From Climacium dendroides (taxonomy: Eukaryota; Streptophyta; Bryopsida; Hypnales; Climaciaceae): a stretch of DNA of 64,000 bases. Position numbers and translations under genes: made by a program. This document shows, in pieces, positions 21,761 to 34,895 of the stretch; positions within the stretch are counted from its first letter, which is position 1; each line of letters begins with the position of its first letter. The stretch lies in contig OX467084.1 in assembly GCA_950106755.1 (NCBI GenBank), positions 5,518,001-5,582,000 on the forward strand, written 5' to 3'. The notes beneath the pieces are model-generated. The model worked only from the letters and a program-made list of their open reading frames with translations. It did not search any database and was not told the DNA's origin.

Positions 21761-24700
21761 TGTAGAGTTACCTTGAAAGCTGTAAGCAATGATGTAGTGG
21801 GGTTCTAAAATTGTCTTTGTTTCCGCTACAATCATGGTCACATTTACTTGGAGTTTGTGGTGGAGATGCTTTGAGGAAGAATCACCATATTATTATACCA
21901 TTGGGTTGGTTTCCATGATTGTTGTTCAAAGTCAATACTCACAATGAAATTTTGTTTCATTTGATTTAAAAAAACAAAAAACAGTCAACACTGACCAATA
22001 CTCACCACTAGGTGAGGATCAGGTTTGGAAAAAAATTTAGAGATATCTGTCAAAAAGTGCCACATGTCATCTTATGATTGTTGTACGATGATCTCTACTT
22101 CTAAAAATTGATGTGAAGGTTTAATTTTGGCACTTTAGTTCTAGTTGAATTTGGCCTTCATATATGATATTCATTACTTTGAATGGCTAGCTAGAATAGT
22201 TGATTTTTTACCACAATTTTAGCCTTATTTAACTAGTGGGAACATGGTTTGCAGAGTCTTTCATAGGGGGGTCATATTGTGTTCCTAATGTCAAAATTCC
22301 TGGTGAGTCCCACTTTCCCTAGTGTGTCATATATTGAAAATACGAAGAAAACACCAGGAAAAGTGGGATTCATTGGGAATTTTGATACCAATAACACAAT
22401 ATGACTATATGAGACCTCTATATAGGGATATGACTCTTAGTGAATATAATTATTTTTATTAGACCTTATTGGCAAGAAAAAAAAGATTTTTATAAATTAT
22501 AGGATGTATTATTTGAACATTATACATGAAGAAGTTCAAAATTTCAAAGTTTTGTCTCTAAGTATACAAAAATTTTAAATTAGATTTTCATATTTTGATT
22601 GCTTAGTCTTAGAATGATGGATAATTGCAATAATTACTTCTTGCTTTTGTTGCATTTGAGCTAGTATTAGGAATATTATGAGTTTTTGGAAAAATATTTA
22701 AAATAAAAAAAACCCATAAAAATTAGTAAATTGTTCAAAATAATATATGTTTCCAAAAAATCAAGACAAAATAAAATTTCTAAAAGTTTTAGAAAAATAA
22801 ATAAATAGAAAGTATGAAAAAAATAATTTGTATTTTTAAAAACTAGCAAAACAATTCAAAAAATCAAATTTGAAATTAACCATTATATCCACCTTAAAGG
22901 GGTTCTAGTCAATTAATTATAGAATACATCTTTAACATATAATCAAATTCTATAATTCCTTCTCTCATATACTAGAAGAGTACTTTAAGCATATGTGTAC
23001 AACAAAATTTTTGCTATTTAAGCTCTTTTTTTCATATGCGTACTCCCAAAAGTTGACCTTTAATGGTCCAATTTGCTTTTTTGAGCTAAAAATTGTATTA
23101 AAAAGATTCCAAATTGGCAAATGTGATGCCCAATGCCCCAATCAAGGGCTAATGATAAATATTAAACTATTCTTGAAATATATAAGAGATTATAAAAAAT
23201 ATTAAATAATCATGACTATAGTGACAAATAAAGTTGAAACATTTTCATTCAAACAACCATACTATAAGCATGAATAGACAAAATTCAAAGGTAGATATAT
23301 GAAAGTCATAGTGTACAATATACTACATGTTACCATGGAAGTTTGAAAAGAAAGTTAGTTGTGATTTGAAAAAAAATCAATTCAAAGTTAGCCATGTTAA
23401 AAACTCAATTCTGTTCAACATGATTTGGAATTACTTTATCTTTTGCCAATTTTTTCTAAAAACTCTGGAATTTTTTTTGTGACTTGGCATGTTGGTATAT
23501 ATACATCATTTTAGGTCATTGTATATACAAATTTGAGGAAATTGACATTTATAGAAGTTAAAGTATCAATAGTTTGATAAACATGCAAATGATGTTGGTT
23601 CTTACAATATTTGAATTTTTTGGGGGAATTAAGAGTATGGAGTAGCATTAGCCATTGTAGAAAGAGTACAAATTGCGATATGGACCATTGTTACTTCTTA
23701 ATGCCCTTGCATTTGAAATATTGGTTGAATTGGGTAGTGCATTCAATTTATATTTCATAGTTAAGTTGTATAATGCATTTTTAGATTCAATTTTTTTGTC
23801 CAAAGACTAGAGTTCATGATGCATATAATTCATCCAAAAAATCCAAAAAAATAATTATCATTGTCAATGTCAAAAAGTTGACAAGTGCCAAAAATTACAT
23901 TGACCTTTATAAAATTGGTAGTTTTTTGACAATATTAACAACAATAATTTACCATCAATTCAATACTCTATGTGTTTCATAATATTAATCCCTTTTGGAT
24001 TTTTCATTTGTCCCAAATTACTTGTCTCCTTTAGCAATATACTTTACATTTGATTTTAGGGTTGAAGATGATTTCTTTCGTTATTGACATCAACTAATGA
24101 AATAAAGCACAAGAAGCGTAGTTTATTATCCACTATACAAATTAAAAAAAATTTGAAGATTGAATTTTTTTAATAGCAATTTGAAAACGATTGTGTCAAG
24201 ACCAAAAGACATTGAACTTTTCATTAAATCTACTGAATTCCAAGTATGTTTGTTTTTTAGATTTAAATATCCAAAGAAGGCAAGATAGTTGTATAGAAAA
24301 TCTTCCTTTTCTACAAAGCCTATTCTTATTTAACTGTGACACCATGTATCTATTGCAACCTCCTACTTTTTGAGCTTTCCTTGATTACAATCAATAGCCA
24401 CATTCACTTATTATGCACTCGAGTGAACACATTGTGCATTCACTATAAAACCATTTGATAGTACTAGTATGCATTTAAAAATCATTGCCAAAATTTTAAT
24501 AGGTTGTTTTTATTACAACAAAAAAGACCAATATTATAGGATGGAGGGATTATATACCAATATTTTTTTCATTTATTGTAGGTAGTACAGAAAGCAATAA
24601 TCACCAGAAGGATGACACTATTTACATCCATGGAAATGAATGAAATTTGCAATATATAGATGAAATTTTATTTATTCATCAAAAACAATGTACATTCATC

Positions 24701-24900
24701 AAAAATAGAGTGATTTTGTCCTAGGATTTGGTAGCAAATTAGCGATTTCATCCACCGAAAAGCAAAAATATTTTGCCAAATATTCCCTTTAAAAAAATCA
24801 TTGTATATGCTAAGAAAAATTCCTAAGAAAAAATTGCTAAGAAAAAATCCTGGTATATGCATCTCAAGTTTTCAAAAATAACTCTACTTGTACTTGTACG
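21761..24900. other. AT-rich intergenic spacer, no gene seen
   Basis: Apart from the foldback at 22271-22405, nothing is resolvable as a gene, RNA or named repeat. Confidence 0.5.
22271..22405. mobile_element. 135-bp foldback element
   Basis: GTCATATTGTGTTCCTAATG and AAAATTCCTGGTGAGTCCCA at the left are answered by AAGTGGGATTCATTGGGAAT and ATAACACAATATGAC at the right. The arms are diverged by several substitutions, so it is an older MITE. Confidence 0.65.
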
Positions 24901-25799
24901 TCGAGCTAGTCACGTGACACCAATTGGGTCTCTTACCTGAAGTCCTTCATTCCTTCCTTCACGTCTTCCTTCTTCAATGCATTGCTGTGTCCATGATGTA
25001 CATCGTGAATTCCCATCTTCCATTCCTGTACCAAGCAACTGCGATGCGGCATGGATCAATCTGTTCTCCATCTCAAGTGGAGCTGTGAGTATTTTTGGTG
25101 TCTCCAGAACATGAATGGCGAAACACATGCAATGCAATGAATCCGATCCATTGAATTATGTGCGGTGGAGGTACGTAATTCGAAATCCTGCCTCACTTTT
25201 CTTTGGAATGACTAGATTGCATATTAGATCGTCCGAGAGGTTTAGGGTTAGTTTGGTTTGTCACTTGTGGCCTTCGGATTCAGCAAACATTAAATTTATG
25301 CAGACTATCAGTCAGGTAGTTCAGACGCGAAGTTGTGTTTTCCATTATTGATGAGCACTTTAATTTGCTGCTGCAGTGGTAAATCTGCTCTCGCGATCAT
25401 TTCCTATGGTTGAGAATTTGCACCTAGTTTTGGCCGGTACTGCTCGGGGACATGGCGGAATTCATGCAGTGATTTTGCAATGAATCCGATTTATTTGTGC
25501 ACTGGAGGTAACTCGAAATAATGTCTTTTCCTTTGGAATGAATCGTTTTCCACATTGCGTCCCGGAGGTGCAAATTAGGGTTGGTTCTTCAGCTTCAACT
25601 TTGACTCTTCAGAAATTGAACTCAATGTAGCAGATTGAAGTCAATCAGGTTGTTCAGAGCACGTTGCCATGGTGTAAATTTTTTTTTAAAGTCATTTTCA
25701 CTGGTGTCTTTTGGAGTCCGGAAGAATTCGAAAATGCAGAAGATGACGTTACTCTTTTTTTTGGTGTAGTGCTTGGGTGACATCAGTATGTAAGTGGAG
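24901..25799 (+). promoter_or_regulatory. 5' region of the E1 gene
   Basis: GC content rises here and the tract ends with a polypyrimidine run and TTTGGTGTAG|TG at about 25768, a plausible acceptor of a leader intron just before the ATG. No protein-coding family is recognised. I infer a promoter, 5' untranslated exon and leader intron. Confidence 0.35.
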
Positions 25800-28700
25800 A
25801 TGGCCTGGAAATTCTTTTCGTGTCAGGCCCACCTGGCCCGCCTGGCTGGTGTAGGAAAGGGCATTGGCGATAAGCGGCAACTCAGTCATAGGAAAAATGG
25901 AATGGATGCTGCAAAATTTCTCGTTTGGAAAAAATTGTGGCATTTGGTGCCGAGGAGCCACAGGCAGTTTCATGTTGGTTCATTGCCTCGGGGCATCGAC
26001 GTATTGCCCAAACCCCATGGATTCTGTCTAGGGTTCTTGTGTTCGTTGCATGGAAGCAATGTGTGCCATTATAGCACATCTACGCAATCTGTGCCTCTCT
26101 CGAGATTGAAGGACAATTTTATACATGGAACGAGTGGTAATTTCTTAGAGGAGCTTCAACGGCAGTGGGAAGCGGATCCGAACAGCGTGGACCCGTCGTG
26201 GCAAGTTTTCTTCAAGAACTTCACTGGGACGGGTGGCGGAATGGCTCTCGCAGACGGCAATTCTACACAGGTGGGGGCTCAGATTGAACAGGGATCTCTC
26301 TGAACTCCGGTAGAGTATCTGAAACTGGCCATTTCTCAACAGTTGTTACTTTCTAGGTCTAGAATATTATACGAAGGAGCACACGTGAACATTAAGGTCG
26401 AGGATGCTCCTTCCGTCACTTTTAAGCATTTTGACCAATATGTAGGAGTGTGCTTTTATTGAGAGGTCACTCAATAGAGCTCTCTAGAGAGCTCACTTTT
26501 GGGTACTGCAAGAGCCATATCAAACTCATTTAGCATTAAGATGAGTGACCATAAACATTTAGCCAAGTCATGCTTGCTCCCAATTTGCTAATTGGAATCC
26601 AACTTAAACGTATGAAGAAATGAGTTGCTGGTGGTAGCATGGGTCAGTGTAGGTAACTGGATCAGGTCTCTAGCAACTTTTATATCTTCTACTTGTCTAC
26701 CTTGTCATAAATTCCTTAGGCAACACTTCTTCGCTTGCTCTGATTATAAACTGGCTACCTCGTGGCTCTCCTGCTTCCAGGATGGCTTGCGGGTTGCCAT
26801 GCTGATTAGGGCTTACCAAGTTAGTGGGCACATGAAGGCCAGACTAGACCCTCTGAATTTAGATATCCGTACTCCACCTGCTGAGTTAGAGCCTCAGAGC
26901 TATGGGTTCTCCGCTGCTGATATGGACAGAGAGTTCGCGGTTGGTGTGGAAACAATGGCTGGAATATTGGGCGCTGGAAATCAACCGCAGACATTGAAGA
27001 ACATTATTGCTCGGCTTGAGAAGGCGTATTGTGACACCATAGGGTTTGAATACATGCACATTCAAGACCGGGATAAGTGCAACTGGCTCAGAGACAAGAT
27101 TGAGAGTCAGGTGACGAATGTAGTATTACCCTTTGAAATTGATAGTTAGTCCGGACCAAATTGGCTTTTATTAACTTCTTATTGTTGATAATTCTGTTAC
27201 AGAGGATTTTTGATAATGTGTGATCTAGATTTCGTCTGTTTAATCTGGTGAACTGCACGATATATGTTTTACTATCAATCCTTGTAGGCTTGAGCAGCCT
27301 GTTGTGCTCTCTCCTGCTCGACGTGCGGAGATTTTCGACCGTCTGGTGTGGGGAACTCATTTCGAAAGCTTTATAGCTCAGAAGTGGACGGCAGCAAAGC
27401 GATTTGGCTTAGAGGGATGCGAGACTCTTATTCCTGGAATGAAGGTACGAGTACGTGGTACCATAGGCTCAAACCTTTTTATTATGACCTACTCTAAAAT
27501 GACATTCTAGAATAGCCTGCATATTTGCCACAATAGCACTGACTATAGCACTTTTGTCACACATTCAAGCTATGTCATAGTGAAAAGGTTGGTGAGATTA
27601 ACTCGGTTTAAGTGCACTTGTGACCCTAGTTCAGAATTATCGTGTAAATGAAACTTTAGAAATAAGTTTTCCTACAAGATTAGAATATGCCCGAATGTTT
27701 CTTCACTACTTTAAAAAAAATTCTCCATTTAAAGTCTCCATCCTATTATTGAGACGAGCGTACCTGCAGGAGCTGATTGACTCCGCAGCAGAAGGTGGCG
27801 TGGAGAGCGTTGTGATTGGAATGCCTCACCGTGGGCGGCTGAATGTGTTGGGGAACGTGGTGCGAAAGCCGCTTCGGCACATCTTCAGTGAGTTCAGTGG
27901 GGGCATCAAACCGGTGGGAGAGGATGGGAGCTACACCGGCAGTGGTGATGTGAAGTACCACTTGGGCACATCATATGACCGGCCCACTCGTAGTGGCAAG
28001 AATATCCATCTGTCACTAGTGGCCAACCCAAGCCATTTGGAGGCTGTTGCCCCGGTTGTGATTGGAAAAACGCGTGCCAAGCAGTACTACTCAAAGGACA
28101 AAGATGGACGGAAGAACATGGCTGTGATCATGCATGGAGATGGCAGCTTTTCTGGCCAGGGAGTCGTGTATGAGACCCTGCACCTGAGCGACCTCCCGAA
28201 TTACTGTACTGGTGGCAGTGTCCACATCGTTGTCAACAACCAGGTCTGTAGAACAACGGTTTCTGTGTTTTTTAGACGCTGTCTTTCCGTTTCGTTTCAT
28301 GTCGCCAATCTCTGGTACCTGCGTTTTGATGCTTTTGTCTGTATTTTCTAGGTTGCTTTCACAACAGACCCCAAATTCAGTCGCTCCTCACCTTACTGCA
28401 CTGATGTGGCCAAAGCACTATGCGCCCCAATATTTCATGTGAATGGGGATGATGTGGAAGCAGTTGTGCGTGTGTGTGACTTGGCTGCTAAATGGCGCTG
28501 CCACTTCCTTTCTGATGTGATCGTGGATATCGTGTGCTATCGGAGGTAAATTATCATCACGCCTTCCAGAAGGACTACTTCTGCTATTTCGTGTGTAGTT
28601 GCAATAGTATCGAGAGGAAGTTCTTGTAACATCAGTAACTATTTTTGTATTGCAGGTTTGGACACAATGAGATTGATGAGCCTTTCTTTACACAGCCGAC

Positions 28701-31663
28701 CATGTATTCTGTAAGACCTCCACTACTGCCTCATCTTCGTTCACTTTGCATTTGACTGTTATTTTCTCATATCAATTTGGTTAAGGTGGATGTGAGATTA
28801 TTGTTCACTGTTCTTTACTCCAGGTAATTAAAGGCCATCCAAATTCACTGGCTATCTATGAGAAAAAGTGTATTGAAAATGGACTTTTGGGCAAGGAAGA
28901 AATAGACAAACTGAAGGCTAAAATAGTTGGGATACTTAATGAAGAGTTTGAAAGTAGTAAAGATTATGTTCCAAAAAAGCGCGACTGGCTTGCAGCTTTT
29001 TGGGCAGGATTCAAAGGTCCAGAACAGTTGTCTAAAGTACGGAATACAGGGTAAATGGAAACATTTCAATCTGCATAGTTGTGTCTCGTGTTTTGAAATG
29101 AATTTATGACATTTTTTTGTCAGTGCATGCGATTATCATATAATGGATTTTCCGTAACTTGAGCTCTTATCAACAACTTGACAGTGTGAAATCCACGGTT
29201 TTGAAAGAAGTGGGAAAAGCTATCACAGTGCTTCCTGCCACATTTAATCCGCATAAAGCAATCAAGAGAATCTACGAGCAAAGGGCCCAGATGGTGGAAA
29301 AGGGAGAAGGAGTGGACTGGGCAACTGGTGAAGCACTGGCTTTCGGAACTCTTTTGGTGGAAGGCAATCATGTCCGCCTCAGTGGCCAAGACGTCGAAAG
29401 AGGAACTTTCAGTCACCGCCATGCCAAGGTCCATGACCAGAAAAATGGGCAAATCTATTGCCCTCTGGATCATGTGCTGAAAACCCAACCGCCTGATTTC
29501 TTTACTGTTTCTAACAGGTATGTGGCAAATTCGAACCTACTCGTTGAGCTCAATATTTATGTCTGAATGAATTTGTGTTGAGTTCAAGTGATTCATTACT
29601 GCCATAAGACTGCTGAAATACATCTCACTATGAATTTTACGATGTGATGTCACAGCTCTTTGTCAGAATTTGGAGTGTTGGGGTTTGAGCTGGGTTACTC
29701 TATGGAAAATCCAAACTCCTTAGTTCTCTGGGAAGCCCAGTTCGGTGACTTCTCCAATACTGCACAAGTGATTTTTGACCAATTTATCTCGAGTGGTGAG
29801 TCCAAGTGGCTACGCCAATCTGGATTGACTGTGTTGCTCCCACATGGTTACGATGGACAAGGTCCTGAACATTCAAGCGCTCGTCTCGAGCGATACCTTC
29901 AGGTACGTAAGACTGCGGGATAGAGTTCCTTCTTATGAGATGTTATTATAACTCCTTTCATGCATTTGATATACCATGTTAGTTCAGAGTCAAACTCTTG
30001 ACTGAATTTCTTCTTCGCCTCATTGTCATCTATTAAGGACACCCGTATAGACTAAATATTTACAGGTATCATGTAATCTAGATGTGTGACGACAATCCAT
30101 TCAAGCTTCCAGTGATGGAAGCTGACTCCACGAAGCAATCTCAAGAAATCAACTGGCAAGTCGTCAACGTGACCACGCCTGCCAACTACTTCCATGTACT
30201 TCGTCGGCAGGCAAGTTTCCATATAATTTGATTCATGACTTTAGCAGGAAGAGGTTTTTGATGAGGTATAATCCGAGTAGTAGCTTCCACTCCAAAATAA
30301 TTTGCTGCTGCTGAAACAGATTCACCGTGACTTCCGCAAGCCAATGGTTGTTATGGCACCCAAAAATTTGTTGAGGCATCAGAAATGCCGTTCCAACATA
30401 TCGGAGTTTGAAGACACAGGTGAAAACGGCTTCCAACGTTTGATAAAAGACGTCGGCAACCACGAAGACAAGGAAGATAGCATACGTCGTGTTGTTTTCT
30501 GTACCGGAAAGGTGTGCATTTTCTTCCCTGAATTAACTGATGTGTGTATTCAACTTGGAATTTTGTCTTAAATATTTCTCAAATAATAAATAGTCCCAAT
30601 GTTCATGAGTCGATGGCACAATTTTTACTCGGTATCAGTTAGCTTACACGCAATCACGTGTTGAACCTCTCTTTCGAGATACTGTATCAGGGGAATGCCC
30701 TAGTCCAGGACTGTAATCAAATTGTGTTGATGAGCATACTGAAATTTGCTGTGAAGTTCCCTTTGTTGTCTCTACCTGAAGGGAAGAGCCTAAGTAGTGG
30801 TTAGGAAATGTAGAAAGTTCATGTAGTATTCAATGAAAATGAGACATATATGAAGAAACAGAACCTTGTTTGGACTCACTGTCACAAATAATGAAGTTCT
30901 TTTTCTTAATAGAATTGTGACATATATTTCGAGGAATGCGGCATTCTAAGATTATCAAATAGAGTTGATGAATTAGTGAGGACATATGGAAAGTGGATTT
31001 TTCAATTATTCAATTAGTGAGGATTATATTGAGGATTGTACTAACGATTATTTGGAAAGAGACTTGCAATTAGCCACTGCATGGGTTGAATCAAGCAGAC
31101 TATGGTAGCAATGATGAAATTTGTCATATCAGATCTACTACGAACTTGACGAAGAAAGAGAAAGAGCTGCAGCAAAGGATGTCGCAATATGTAGAATTGA
31201 ACAAATATGTCCGTTTCCATTTGACCTCGTGTCACGTGAACTCAAGCGATACCCTAGTATGATCAACCATCATGCCTATTCTTCTTTTTCAATCTGGACC
31301 TACTCTATGAAATTGTTTTCTTAATATCTGAGGGACATCTTTATTGATTGCGGTTCACTTTTTGTTATTCTACTTCTGTCACAGCAAATATGATGCTAAC
31401 CAAGTTGAACTGGTGTTCTACCAGAGGCTGAGGTTGTGTGGTGTCAAGAGGAACCAATGAACATGGGTGCATTTCTCTACGTTTTTCCACGTTTGGGGAC
31501 GAGCATGAAACATGCAAGTCGGGGAAAACTTGAAGATATCAAGTATGCAGGAAGACCTGCTGCTGCGTCCCCTGCAACAGGATTTGGCGAGCTCCATACG
31601 CAAGAGCAGAAAGGGGTCGTTGCAAGGGCGATTCAGAAATCACCTCTTGCCTTGATAGAGTGA
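25800..31663 (+). CDS. E1-OGDH: mitochondrial 2-oxoglutarate dehydrogenase E1 (13 exons)
   Basis: E1 decarboxylates 2-oxoglutarate with thiamine diphosphate and passes the succinyl group to E2 in the TCA-cycle complex. Exons: 25800-26270, 26781-27110, 27295-27444, 27770-28243, 28352-28545, 28656-28710, 28824-29050, 29185-29517, 29656-29902, 30082-30210, 30320-30511, 31133-31256, 31425-31663. Phases agree throughout, giving about 1054 residues (plant E1 about 1020). The basic N-terminus before [10 protein letters not shown] is a likely mitochondrial presequence; an in-frame Met 32 codons later is an alternative start. Signatures: [52 protein letters not shown] (His near 337), [10 protein letters not shown] near 439 with [14 protein letters not shown] (TPP/Mg site), [31 protein letters not shown]. 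The intron after exon 10 has a GC donor (CAG|GCAAGT). No lesion is seen. Confidence 0.95.
27473..27630. repeat. dispersed intronic repeat, copy 2 (in an E1 intron)
   Basis: Same family and orientation as 9049-9215, sharing the 20-base core CTCTAAAATGACATTCTAGA and several later blocks. It lies between exons 3 and 4 and does not touch splice sites. Confidence 0.65.
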
Positions 31664-32609
31664 GTACTTTTGTGTACCCAACATTTGCCAATTTTAAAAT
31701 GAGTACTAGCTTGAATTAGTTGATATTGGTCATCTCCAACCAGGAACCTCAATGTCCAGCATTGAAATCAAAACTTCCATAATGTTCAAACAACTTCACA
31801 GAAATGCTTGAAAAATGAAACGGCTTCAAAATCTCTGTAGGAACTGTTTCATTTCTCATCAATTCCAGTTACGATCGGATCCAAAATCAACAAATAAATT
31901 AAGAGCCGTATAATCAATAGTGCGTAATTACCTTATAATATCCCAAGCGGACGATTCACACAATTCAATCCGCATACATAACTTTGGAAAACGGGCTTGG
32001 GGTACATCCAATTGGGGTGATACTACTCGTGAAGAAGATGAATGGGTCGGGAAGTCTTAAAGACGGGAAGTCAGACCCTCAAGTAGTAAAATTGAAGTTG
32101 AGGAAAATTGGTTAGAGCAAAGTCCACTTACTTTCAACTCACCTTCAATTGTGATTCAAGATTGTCAATTTTGTTGATTGACGTCATTTTGGGTGCCAAA
32201 ATGGTGCCGTTTGTGTGCACAATGCTGTAAAAACTAGGACTGTTTCAGGCCAAAAGCCCATGAAATACTTCTGGAATTATTTTCACCAATGTTAAGGAAA
32301 TTGACGATCAAGGAAGGTCTTATGATCATTCAACAACTGAAGTCAGAGAAATGGTTCACCAGCTCGTCACATGAGAAGACTCAAAACTGGTTGTATCGTC
32401 AATTTCGTTAATTTGACTGGCGTCAAAAATGGTGACATTTATATATTCACAAAGGTCTAATTTCAAATAAGCAATTGTGGCCATGATCTGGAGTAGTGCA
32501 CAGTGAAGCAAATATTTTCAGAGGTGCAGAGATAAAATTGCCAAAATTTGGTAATGTTATTGCTAGAAATAAAATTACTGTGAATTTTAAAAGGCAAAAG
32601 TTGGTCTAG
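31664..32609. other. 3' flank of E1 and intergenic DNA
   Basis: No gene is recognised. Two loosely similar stretches (TTGATTGACGTCA...CAAAATGGTG and TTTGACTGGCGTCAAAAATGGTG) lie 240 bases apart; this is too weak to name. Confidence 0.4.
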
Positions 32610-32940
32610 ACCCATGTCCAATGCTAGTGTCATTCATTTGGTTGATTGGGAAGTTGCAACTTTGGGACCTCTTGCTTTGGGGGGGGGGACAAAACTAAGG
32701 GCCCTCTCTACCATTGGTTGAAAATGTATTTATGTCTCTTCATAATTGATTGACCAATGTTTAAGGAGTTTTAAAGCTCTTCGAGAAATTCTTAAATATA
32801 TGACTCTCGTGTTATATTTCCCTAATTATAATCATTCAATATAATGCATTCTCAATATAATCCAATCTCCAAGGGATATAATTTGTTTTAAATAATGCAA
32901 AAATCTCTCTTATAGCCCTTTCAACAAGAGGTCTAAGAAT

Positions 32941-32994
32941 GTAATTATATATATAATTATATATGTAATTATATATATAATTATATATATATAA
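32941..32994. repeat. AT-rich simple repeat
   Basis: TAATTATATA-type units repeat about five times with small changes. A microsatellite. Confidence 0.8.
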
Positions 32995-33726
32995 CAAATG
33001 AATAATTTTCTAGAAAAATAATAGCATTAAAAATCTAATTATATGAATTTTTTTAAATACATGTAGCATAGGCCAAGCTATTCAATTTTCACACTTTTTA
33101 ATAAATTTAAGATTTTTAAATTATAAATAAAATAGTGTGAATCAATTTTGATTTTAATTGGAGGAAACTTCTTGTGTGGATTTAAAAAAATTATGCATTG
33201 AAGGCCACATTCATTAAATTGAGACTTTTCGTAGATTTTGAGACAAAATGCTTGATTTTATAAATTCATTTAAAAAAATAATAATTGAAACCAAAAATAA
33301 ATAATACTCAAATAGTGATTCTAAAATGAAATTCTAAAAGTTGGTATTGTTACCTATTTATAAAAAATACTAATAAAAAAATAAAGCGATTTATCTTTGA
33401 GTCAAAGATAAAAATGAGATTGCAAAAAGTCTCAATATAATGAATATGGCCTTAATTTGGTGCATGTGAAACACCAAAGAATTGAAATCGTATGTATAAT
33501 ACAAAAGTTGTGTATCTAAAAGGAAATTTTCCTCCCTTTACAAAAAAAGGTGAGTTTTACCCAAAGCTCAACTATTTCATATAAAAAAAAGACATAAAGA
33601 TATTTATAAAGACTAAACCAAATTAAAGGAAGTGAGGCTTTGACTCGAGAAATTAAAGGTATATTAATTTTTCAATGAATGTGGTGATGTTTAAGTAGGA
33701 ATAAATGTTGACCACAAGCCAATGGT

Positions 33727-33758
33727 CAATGAGTCAATGAGTCAATGAGTCAATGAGG
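33727..33758. repeat. octamer microsatellite (GTCAATGA)4
   Basis: Four consecutive perfect copies of GTCAATGA. The corresponding site in arm A has only a single related stretch (near 15970). Confidence 0.75.
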
Positions 33759-34324
33759 CTAGAACTCATATCTAAAACCTCTCAAACTATTACAAAGTAA
33801 GTTTATGTCAAATCAACAAACTTAAAAATTGGCATTATATAGGCTGGAACTATATAATTAAAAAAGTCAAATGTACTCCAATTATATATAGTTTTGGTCA
33901 AGGGCATTGCAAAGGTTGAATTAACTTATTTTTGTTACTCTTCTATAGTAATGATATTTAAAGAGTAAATTGAGCGCTATACATTTTTAGGTATGAATCT
34001 ATAGAGACCAATTGACAAAAAAGTTACAATGAGATGCAAGTTGCTATATACCATAATCATAGTTCATGATACCTAAATCCTTAGTTGTATTTTGAAAAAT
34101 TTATGTAGGTTAAGGATTAATATCTTTATAGGTTTTATGTCTTCCACTTTCAAAATTCAACCAATTTTTGATCATTTCCACAACACGCATTTTACTCAAC
34201 AATACAAAGTCCTTTAGAAAATAAAGTAATCCCTATTTTGACTTGCAATCTAAATATATGTTTTAATTTGACCTTTCTGAACCTATTTGTTAAAACTAAC
34301 CTATTTAATTTTTTCTTTTTTTGT

Positions 34325-34895
34325 AATCTTGATCAATACACCAAATTTCAATTCCAAAAAATAAAAATTTCATTTTTGACATCAATTTAATTTGCATGTT
34401 TTTCATTGTGTTATATAATAATTGATTGAAAAATATTATTTTGTGATGGATTGTAAAAATTTTATTATACAAATATTTAAGAAATATCAATGTGCACATC
34501 TTACTTTTAGAAAACACCACATTACTGAGGAAAAATTTTACATTGCAGATAATTCATAATAAAAAATTTGTGTACCAAATTTTTTTAAATTATAATTAGG
34601 TGTTGGGAACCCAATTGCACCATCATGCTCAAAGATATAAAAGTAGTTGTAAGACAAGGGTTAATTAGTAAAATATAAAAGTTTTCTTTTGTACTATTAG
34701 TAGTGTTTTTCTAAATGTGAGATGTGCAAATTGATGTTTCTTGAATATTGCACAATAAAAAAAATTTAATCCATCACTAAATTTTTTCAATCAATTATTA
34801 TGTAACATGGTAAAAAACACACAAAATAATTTATCAAGAATGGAATTTTTATTTTTTGAAGTTGAAATTTGGTATATTGATCAAGATTGCATGAA
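34325..34895. mobile_element. long-arm foldback element, arm B copy
   Basis: Arms of about 190 bp: CTTGATCAATACACCAAATT to ATTGATTGAAAAATATTA at the left, and ATCAATTATTATG through GAAATTTGGTATATTGATCA at the right, around a 180-bp centre. The arm-A equivalent is 14810-15635, where one arm is truncated. It is non-coding. Confidence 0.7.

Noticed and set aside
33727..33758. Short direct repeats that could be taken for a CRISPR array
   Set aside because: Contiguous octamers without spacers in a plant genome: a microsatellite.
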